Positions 57,401 through 64,000 of a stretch of 64,000 nucleotides of DNA are shown here, piece by piece. A model generated the notes under the pieces. It had not been told where the DNA came from and searched no databases. It saw nothing but the letters and a program-made list of their open reading frames with translations. The DNA is from Crotophaga sulcirostris (taxonomy: Eukaryota; Chordata; Aves; Cuculiformes; Crotophagidae), in NCBI GenBank assembly GCA_013397455.1, contig VYZB01000276.1, positions 580,461 through 644,460 of the forward strand, read 5' to 3'. Numbering within the stretch: the stretch's first letter is position 1; the number at the start of each line of letters is the position of its first letter. The position numbers were made by a program, and so were the translations under genes.

Positions 57401-60370
57401 TCCTATTTTGGTAAGTGGGACTTTCCCCCTATCCTCTTTTACATATAAATTGTTCTATTTTTTTATAGTAGAGAAAGCAAAGCCCAAGAAATGTATGCTT
57501 CACATGGAGCAATAATTGAAGACGCATTTATTAATGAAATTTACCTCTTGGTTCATTACAGATCTGTGTGACTGTCAGTAATGAAGGTGTCAGCAATACT
57601 CTTCATCCTACTGGGCAGCCTGTTGGCCACAGTGGGCTGGCAGCACACAGGATTGGGAAGGTGAGAACCCTGCACTTGATTTTGGTTTATGGCAGTTGGA
57701 TTTATGGGTAATAAGTCCTTTGGGATGTTTAGAGCTCCTTCCAAATGAAAAAAATTGCGCTCACAAATGGCATTTGGTAAATATTAGGACAGCAGTGCAA
57801 GAACAGTAAGCTTTGCAGCTTTCAGTATTCAGTTCTAGTGCAGATTATGAGTGCTCAGGGCCGGTGGAATACCTTAATGCCACAAATGATTTCTTGAAGT
57901 TGACTTGGCAGATTCAGCGGAGGAAGATAAGAATAACACAGCCTGCGATACGATCACAGCATGAGCTCTAAGGAGCTTCTTAATTTCATCCTCGCTGTAT
58001 CAGCCCTTGCTACCAATATTCAAGTTTCTGATAGGAGGTCAAAAAATCTGAGAAGAGAGGAGGATCACCTGAGGCTGCTGCTGCAAGCCAGCATTCAGCA
58101 GTAGTGACCAGGTCCTGCTCCCATCAGGGTGAAGCACGACTGTCTGTTATTAGGCTTGGGAACTTTATCAGTGTTCATGAATCGTTGGCTGAATCAGGAT
58201 TACTGATATTTCTTGTTGCCAGGGAGTTAAAAGAGTATGTGCTGCCTGGAGGCTGTGGGGGACTAAGAGCAAAATTTGAATTTTCCTGGCCTTGTAGTCT
58301 AGAAGATAAGGGTTTCTTTTAGCCATTTGAGATTGTTGTGTCCTGCTGTAATTTATATACTTTTGGTGCTTACAGTTAAGAGACAACTCTCCTAAATACT
58401 CCATAACACAAAATCAGGCATTTGCCTGAACCTAAACCACTGAGATTAAATCTAGAATCTAGGGAAGGGTCACTGAACCCGACCTCACTGAAGAGCTTCA
58501 CAAAGTCTAACACCTCAGCACACCAGGCTCTTAATCAGATTCTTTACAGCTAACTCTTCGATCAAGGCAGCATATGGGGAGGGTGGAGTGGAAATCACCT
58601 TGCTCCTGCTGGCTGCTCTGGCATGCTATTGAAATGCTACACATGGTTTTGCATCTCAAATTTTGTAAAAGGGATTGGGATGTTTTGAGAGGCCTAGAAA
58701 AATTTGTAAAAATGTTCAAAGAATGAGGAAAATGCCATGTATAGTGAAGAGTTTTATCTACTTGGCTTATCAAAAAGTGGATTAAGCAGTGACTTGATCA
58801 GCATGTAAAACATTCTAAGTTTTTGCTTTAGCAGGGGAGGAATAAGGACCACTGTTTGACAGCTGAAGTCAGACGAGTTCAATATGAGTGTTAAGTCCAT
58901 ATTTTACTGTTGTTAGTGAGCAACCAGAGGAATGGACTCCTAAGTGGCGATTGCTCTGTCCCACCTTCTGACCCAGGCTTGGAAACTTTAGGAGGCAAGC
59001 TTTAGTCAAATACACAATATTGAGCAGGAGGGAACTGGTGAAATGTAATGGCCCATGATGTACAGAAGGTCAGACTAGATCTGGTCTAGTCTGGTGAACT
59101 CTCCCTGGAGAGCTGCTTAGGGAAGCGATATGGCACCAAGTGGCCTCCTCTGCAGGAACTGGAGGTGGCAAAATGGCAAGAGCCAAGCCTGTTGCTCTGC
59201 AAGGTGACAGCTCCTGCCTCTGCCAAAACTCAGCTGGAGTTACTGCTGCCCCAGCCTTTGGTACCTCACTGTTGAGTGAGACAACAAACTTTAGCTCCTG
59301 CAACCAAACATAAGCATCCTTAGTTTCACATCCAGCCATGACATTGGGAAGAGTTGTCCAAGACAATGGTGCAAACCTTCCTTTTTTGGCACTTCAGACT
59401 TGGTAGGCTAGTAAATAGTGGGAGCAGTATTTTACTGGCAAAGGAAAGGATGAGGTGATAAGTTACAACAGGAAAAAATATTTTAGAGAAATGCTTTTAA
59501 TCTGCTACAGATATTCTGGCATCAGAATTAGCATCATGTATTCCTGGAGGTTGCCTTTCTCCAAAATACAGCATGTAACTGAAATCATAATTTGAATTAT
59601 ACCCACTGGCAGTCTAACACTTGTTTGCATTACATGTATGGAAACAAATGTGCCCTTATTGCAGAGGGGGGAGAGAAAAATAGAACTTTTGTTGAAAATT
59701 AGTTATACGATCAGTGTATGCAAAAAAAGCAGCTTCCATATATTTTTACATAAATCTATCAAGCATTTATTAACTCCTGGTTTTACCACAATATAACTCC
59801 ATACAGATGATCCTTTTTCCACTTTATGTAGTACAAAACTTCCATTCAATATTGTTCTTTTACACTGCACTGCATAAAGACTGGTTTATCAAGATCTGTA
59901 CTGTGGATCTGTGGGATACTAGGCTATGGGATGGTACTTGAGCAGGAATTACAGCACAGCAGCCTTCTGTTCAGTTGTCAGAGACTGTAGTCATTAATCC
60001 CTGGAAAAAAATCAAGGGTCTGTGTGTCATCCACAAATAGCGAGTTTAAATCTTAATTCAAAAGGGTTTATAATGAATACATTATTTTTGTGTTCTGGAT
60101 TCTGAGGTTCTGGGAGTTGAAGCCGGTCCTTTAACCTTGTTAGATGCTGCTCCTCAGCTGTGATGCCTAGAAACTTCTTCTTTTGATGTGTGAACTAAGT
60201 CCTTCACATCTTTACTCCAGAAACTTGGCCTTTGACAAAGACGTAAACCACCCAAAGATGCAGCATCCCTAGAAGCATCAAACAGAAGTCTCTACCGTGA
60301 TGAGATCGTGTAAAATGAGTTATCTTCCACATCATGGCCGTATGGGACCATCCAGTGGCTTTAGCATATG
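54441..60370. other. Gene-free interval
   Basis: About 6 kb of AT-rich intergenic DNA. Open frames are short and without known domains. A 19-base-period duplication lies at 56028-56064. No repeat family recognised otherwise. Confidence 0.65.
56028..56064. repeat. Two-copy 19-bp-period tandem duplication
   Basis: ttttcctagggaaagccag is followed directly by the same unit lacking one A. Confidence 0.85.
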
Positions 60371-60626
60371 GATCACAGAATGGTTTGGGTGAGAAGGGAC
60401 CTTCAGTCCCACTCCCCTGCCATGGGCAGGGACACCTCCCACTGGATCAGGGGGCTCACAGCCCCATCCAACCTGGCCTTGAACACCTCCGGCGATGGGG
60501 CAGCCACCACTGCTCCGGGCAACCTGGGCCAAGGCCTCCCCACCCTCATCGTAACGAATTTCTTCCTTATAACTAATCTCAATCTCCCCTCTTTCAGCTT
60601 AAAACCAGTACCCCTTGCCCTATCAC
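60371..60626 (-). mobile_element. CR1 LINE 3' fragment, - strand
   Basis: The + strand starts gatcacagaatggtttgggt, then ccatgggcagggacacctcc, ccatccaacctggccttgaa, cacctccggcgatggggcag and atttcttccttataacta. It is the same subfamily as the copies at 14500 (opposite strand) and 63100. Confidence 0.92.
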
Positions 60627-60790
60627 AGCATCACAAGGTTGGAAAGGACCTCTGAGATCATCGAGTCCAACCCATAACCCAACACCAACACCAACGCAGC
60701 ATCTAAACCACTGAGTGCCTCATCCAATTTCCTCTTAAACACCTCCAGGGTTGGTGACTCCACCACCTTCATTTCAGGATGCTGGTGTCT
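60621..60790 (-). mobile_element. CR1 LINE 3' fragment of a second subfamily, - strand
   Basis: Starts tatcacagcatcacaaggtt immediately at the end of the preceding CR1, then ggaaaggacctctgagatca, tcgagtccaacccataaccc and aaacacctccagggttggtg. It is almost the same as the element at 61019, so both belong to one subfamily. Confidence 0.88.
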
Positions 60791-61018
60791 GCTGATTTCT
60801 ACTGGTTGTTCTGCAACGTATAACTAGGATGAAATCAATGTGCTTCTAAAAATTGCTCCAAGAACTATGCTAATAACAGGGGAAGATTTCCAACCTGTGG
60901 CTTTTGCCACAACATACCATCCTATGGGAAGCATGTAATTTTGCATTAAAACCCTTAAAGTAGTTTTCTCTAAGGAATTACTCACAAATGTATTTGTAGC
61001 TAAATGTGTTCTCTTGCT

Positions 61019-61280
61019 TATCACAGCATCACAAGCTTGGAAAGGACCTCTGAGATCATCCAGTCCAACCCATAACCCAACACCAACCCATGATCTAAAA
61101 CATGGCACCCAGTGCCTCAGCCAGTCTTCCCTTCAACACCTCCAGGGTTTGGCGACTCCACCGCATTCCAGTGGCCAATCCCCCTTTCAGTGAAGAACTT
61201 TTTTCCTAACGTAACATATCCCACCACTCCCTGACCAAGACCCCCCCTGCCCAGTTTTCCCTCAGCCCCTTCAGGTGCCC
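61019..61280 (-). mobile_element. CR1 LINE 3' fragment, - strand, running into the gap
   Basis: Starts tatcacagcatcacaagctt, then ggaaaggacctctgagatca, tccagtccaacccataaccc, cttcaacacctccagggttt and cagtgaagaacttttttcct. The last 60 bases before the gap are C-rich and only partly CR1-like. Its upstream part is lost in the gap. Confidence 0.88.
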
Positions 61281-62230
61281 NNNNNNNNNNNNNNNNNNNN
61301 NNNNNNNNNNNNNNNNNNNNNNNNNNNNNNNNNNNNNNNNNNNNNNNNNNNNNNNNNNNNNNNNNNNNNNNNNNNNNNNNNNNNNNNNNNNNNNNNNNNN
61401 NNNNNNNNNNNNNNNNNNNNNNNNNNNNNNNNNNNNNNNNNNNNNNNNNNNNNNNNNNNNNNNNNNNNNNNNNNNNNNNNNNNNNNNNNNNNNNNNNNNN
61501 NNNNNNNNNNNNNNNNNNNNNNNNNNNNNNNNNNNNNNNNNNNNNNNNNNNNNNNNNNNNNNNNNNNNNNNNNNNNNNNNNNNNNNNNNNNNNNNNNNNN
61601 NNNNNNNNNNNNNNNNNNNNNNNNNNNNNNNNNNNNNNNNNNNNNNNNNNNNNNNNNNNNNNNNNNNNNNNNNNNNNNNNNNNNNNNNNNNNNNNNNNNN
61701 NNNNNNNNNNNNNNNNNNNNNNNNNNNNNNNNNNNNNNNNNNNNNNNNNNNNNNNNNNNNNNNNNNNNNNNNNNNNNNNNNNNNNNNNNNNNNNNNNNNN
61801 NNNNNNNNNNNNNNNNNNNNNNNNNNNNNNNNNNNNNNNNNNNNNNNNNNNNNNNNNNNNNNNNNNNNNNNNNNNNNNNNNNNNNNNNNNNNNNNNNNNN
61901 NNNNNNNNNNNNNNNNNNNNNNNNNNNNNNNNNNNNNNNNNNNNNNNNNNNNNNNNNNNNNNNNNNNNNNNNNNNNNNNNNNNNNNNNNNNNNNNNNNNN
62001 NNNNNNNNNNNNNNNNNNNNNNNNNNNNNNNNNNNNNNNNNNNNNNNNNNNNNNNNNNNNNNNNNNNNNNNNNNNNNNNNNNNNNNNNNNNNNNNNNNNN
62101 NNNNNNNNNNNNNNNNNNNNNNNNNNNNNNNNNNNNNNNNNNNNNNNNNNNNNNNNNNNNNNNNNNNNNNNNNNNNNNNNNNNNNNNNNNNNNNNNNNNN
62201 NNNNNNNNNNNNNNNNNNNNNNNNNNNNNN
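61281..62230. other. Assembly gap (950 N)
   Basis: Run of N. Both flanks are GC-rich, so the gap is probably GC-rich DNA that was hard to sequence. The long open frames drawn across it are artefacts. Confidence 1.
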
Positions 62231-62560
62231 GACCCCGCGCTCCTGGCGCCGCGGCGCCTTCTCCTCGAGGCTGCCCTGCTCCGCACCGCGCTCGCTGACA
62301 TGTGGTTTGAGTCAGTTCGGTTTTTTTTTCTGGTTCTCCTTCTCGCAGTTCGGTGCCTGGTGGGAGTTGTGAGTTCAGAGAGGATCTGGAAGCGGAGCGT
62401 TTCCTCTGCGTGGCTCCGCATCAGCTCCGAGGCAGGAGCTGCCTGCAAGCCCGGGGGCGCCACGCCGGATTGCGGGGGGGTGTGTGTGCTCCTTTCACCC
62501 CCGCGGGTGGAGGTTCAGGAGCGATAATCCGGCTCTGATGCGCAGCGAGGTATTTACTCG
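62231..62560. promoter_or_regulatory. GC-rich CpG island edge, candidate promoter of a downstream gene
   Basis: CpG-dense sequence directly after the gap (gaccccgcgctcctggcgcc, then gcggcgcc, gctccgcaccgcgctcgctg), fading out by about 62560. A possible donor (GCGAG then gtattt, 62550) could end a non-coding first exon. In other amniotes PDE4B follows LEPR in the same orientation. I see no PDE4B coding sequence, so the link is inference only. Confidence 0.4.
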
Positions 62561-63099
62561 AGGTCTCCAGGGGTGGAACGTAGCCACGGAGTTGTCTTGT
62601 GTGGTGCTGAGCATGTGCTGCAATAAGAGATATCCCAGGAGGTCACCTACACCGAAGAGAGAATTCCTGATGGATTTGGATGTTGTCTTAGCAGCAGGAT
62701 TCCTACTGTGCTTTTTATTTTCTTCCTCTGAAATTCTGGTGTCCAGAGGAAGCAGCACTGAATAAGCTGAATTATTGCAATTCCGGTTTTTAAATACAAT
62801 GGAACAGAGAACTTCTTATACCACTTTGAGAGGGGTGGTCATTCCCTGTGTCCCTCTCTCTATGCTCCAGAGATGGAGGCCAGGTTGTAAACAAAATCTC
62901 TGATTTCTAAATCATCTGGAACCTAAAGCTCTTTAGCAGAAGGGTGCTTTTCTAGTACACTGTTAAGCATGCCGGCTGCATATGGCACGTTATTCATAGT
63001 AATGATCTCTTTCTCTTGCCATCTAATCTATGTTAATATGTTTCCATGTGCCTGCTCAGGTACTCCAGGTACACTTATGACTTACTTCGGATATTTTAG
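62561..63099. other. Short gene-free stretch
   Basis: 540 bases between the GC-rich island and the last CR1 copy, with nothing recognised. Confidence 0.7.
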
Positions 63100-63835
63100 A
63101 TTCATAGAACCATGGAACAGGTTGGGTTGGAAAAACACCTGAAAGACCATCCGGTTCCACCCTCCTGCCATGGGCAGGGACACCTTCCACTCGATCAGGT
63201 TGCTCAAAGTCTCATCCAACCTGGTCTTGAACACCTCCAGGGAGGGGGCACCCACAGCTGCTCTGGGCAACCTGTGCCAGGGCCTCACCGCTGTCACAGT
63301 AACAAATTTCTTCCTTGTAGCTAATCTAAATCTCCCCTCTTTCAGTTTAAAAGCATTATCTCTCATCCTGTCACTGCACTCCATGATAAACAGCTCCTCC
63401 CCAGCTTCGCTGTAGCCCCCTTTCAGCACTGCTAGGCTGCTCTAAGGTCTCCCCAGAGCCTTCTCTTCTCCAGGCTAAACAACCCCAGCTCTCTCAGCCT
63501 GTGCTCGTATGGGAGGTGCTCCTTCCCCCAGATCATCTGTGTGGCCTCCTCTGACCTCACTCTAACAGAAGGTCCTTCCTGGGCTGAGGACGCCAGAGCT
63601 GGAGGCAGTTCTCCAGGTGAGGTCTCACGAGGGCAGAGTTGAGGCAAGACCTCACCTTGCTGGTCATGCTTCTTTTAAAGCAGCCCAGGACACGTTGGCT
63701 TTCTGCCCTGCAAGCGCACATTGCTGGCTTATGCTGAGCTCTTCATCCACCAGCATCCCAAGTCCTTCTCTTCAGGGCTGCTCTCAATCCTTTCTCTGCT
63801 GAGCCTGTGTTTGTGCTTGGGATTGCCCCAAGCAG
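63100..63835 (-). mobile_element. CR1 LINE 3' fragment, - strand, longest copy in the window
   Basis: Starts gattcatagaaccatggaac, then aggttgggttggaaaaacac, ccatgggcagggacaccttc, ggtcttgaacacctccaggg, then ctccccagagccttctcttc, tccaggctaaacaaccccag, ctctctcagcctgtgctcgt and further upstream CR1 sequence to about 63835. At about 735 bases it reaches well past the usual 300-base 3' ends and includes degraded reverse-transcriptase-end and 3' UTR sequence. Open frames here are by-products. Confidence 0.93.
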
Positions 63836-64000
63836 TAAGCTATTTTAATGCAATGCTTAAATGTTAACCTGAAGTTAAATACAAGATTTGGTCTTGTTGG
63901 TTGCTTCTTCCAAAAACATATTCAGATAGAATTTGCTTGCAGGTGCAAAAGTTCAAGCGAAGTAGCCGAGATCAGTGGTATAGCAAATCCTGATCCTACA
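63836..64000. other. Right end of window
   Basis: 165 bases, AT-rich, nothing recognised. Confidence 0.8.

Noticed and set aside
60334..60655. Overlapping 66-95 codon frames on both strands
   Set aside because: They are translations of CR1 3' ends. The same text recurs at 63112-63415.
61117..62463. Minus- and plus-strand open frames of 448 and 365 codons
   Set aside because: Most of their length is the 950-base gap. The remaining parts are CR1 sequence and a GC-rich island, not coding.
1..64000. Search for tRNA, rRNA, microRNA-like hairpins, CRISPR arrays, operons or a novel multi-gene system
   Set aside because: None recognised by eye. The window is an ordinary vertebrate two-gene locus, and bacterial-type systems are not expected.

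Overview
This is vertebrate nuclear DNA, almost certainly from a bird. It has long introns, consensus GT-AG splice sites, scattered 3' ends of CR1 LINEs (the main avian retrotransposon, recognised by their ATTCTRTG-type tails), and two GC-rich islands interrupted by assembly gaps (15234-15364 and 61281-62230). The species cannot be fixed from sequence alone.

The window holds the LEPROT-LEPR locus, both genes on the + strand. LEPROT (endospanin-1) enters from the left: its first coding exon lies outside, and its last three coding exons are at 61-136, 796-982 and 2237-2353. A long 3' UTR probably ends at a duplicated AATAAA near 5460-5491. About 9 kb without recognisable coding sequence follows, then two CR1 fragments and a GC-rich island (about 15.2-15.75 kb) that may be a LEPR promoter.

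LEPR, the leptin receptor, occupies 18435-44437 in 18 coding exons. Their phases join without a break into a 1150-residue reading frame. The order is signal peptide, N-terminal domain, first cytokine-receptor homology module with WSDWS, Ig-like domain, second cytokine-receptor module with WSDWS, two fibronectin III domains, one transmembrane helix, JAK2 box 1 and a long tail. The tail carries the three expected tyrosine sites (Y976, Y1071 and the STAT3-type YVPQ at Y1131). This is the full-length signalling form. LEPROT is known to restrain LEPR surface expression, so regulator and receptor sit side by side.

The most interesting part is the 39-44 kb segment around the membrane exon. Reading through any of three consecutive donors would give a different receptor: a soluble ectodomain (after 39073, with a good intronic poly(A) signal at 40211), a membrane form without box 1 (after 40442, where the donor is a GC rather than a GT), and a box-1-only short form (after 41258, the exon boundary where mammalian short isoforms diverge). 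A decayed CR1 endonuclease-region fragment sits in the first of these introns.

From 44438 to 64000 I see LEPR 3' UTR sequence, then intergenic DNA with many CR1 fragments and a second GC-rich island with a 950-base gap near 62.2-62.6 kb. By conserved synteny this island could belong to the next gene (PDE4B in other amniotes), but no coding exon is visible. I found no RNA genes, CRISPR arrays or novel multi-gene system.
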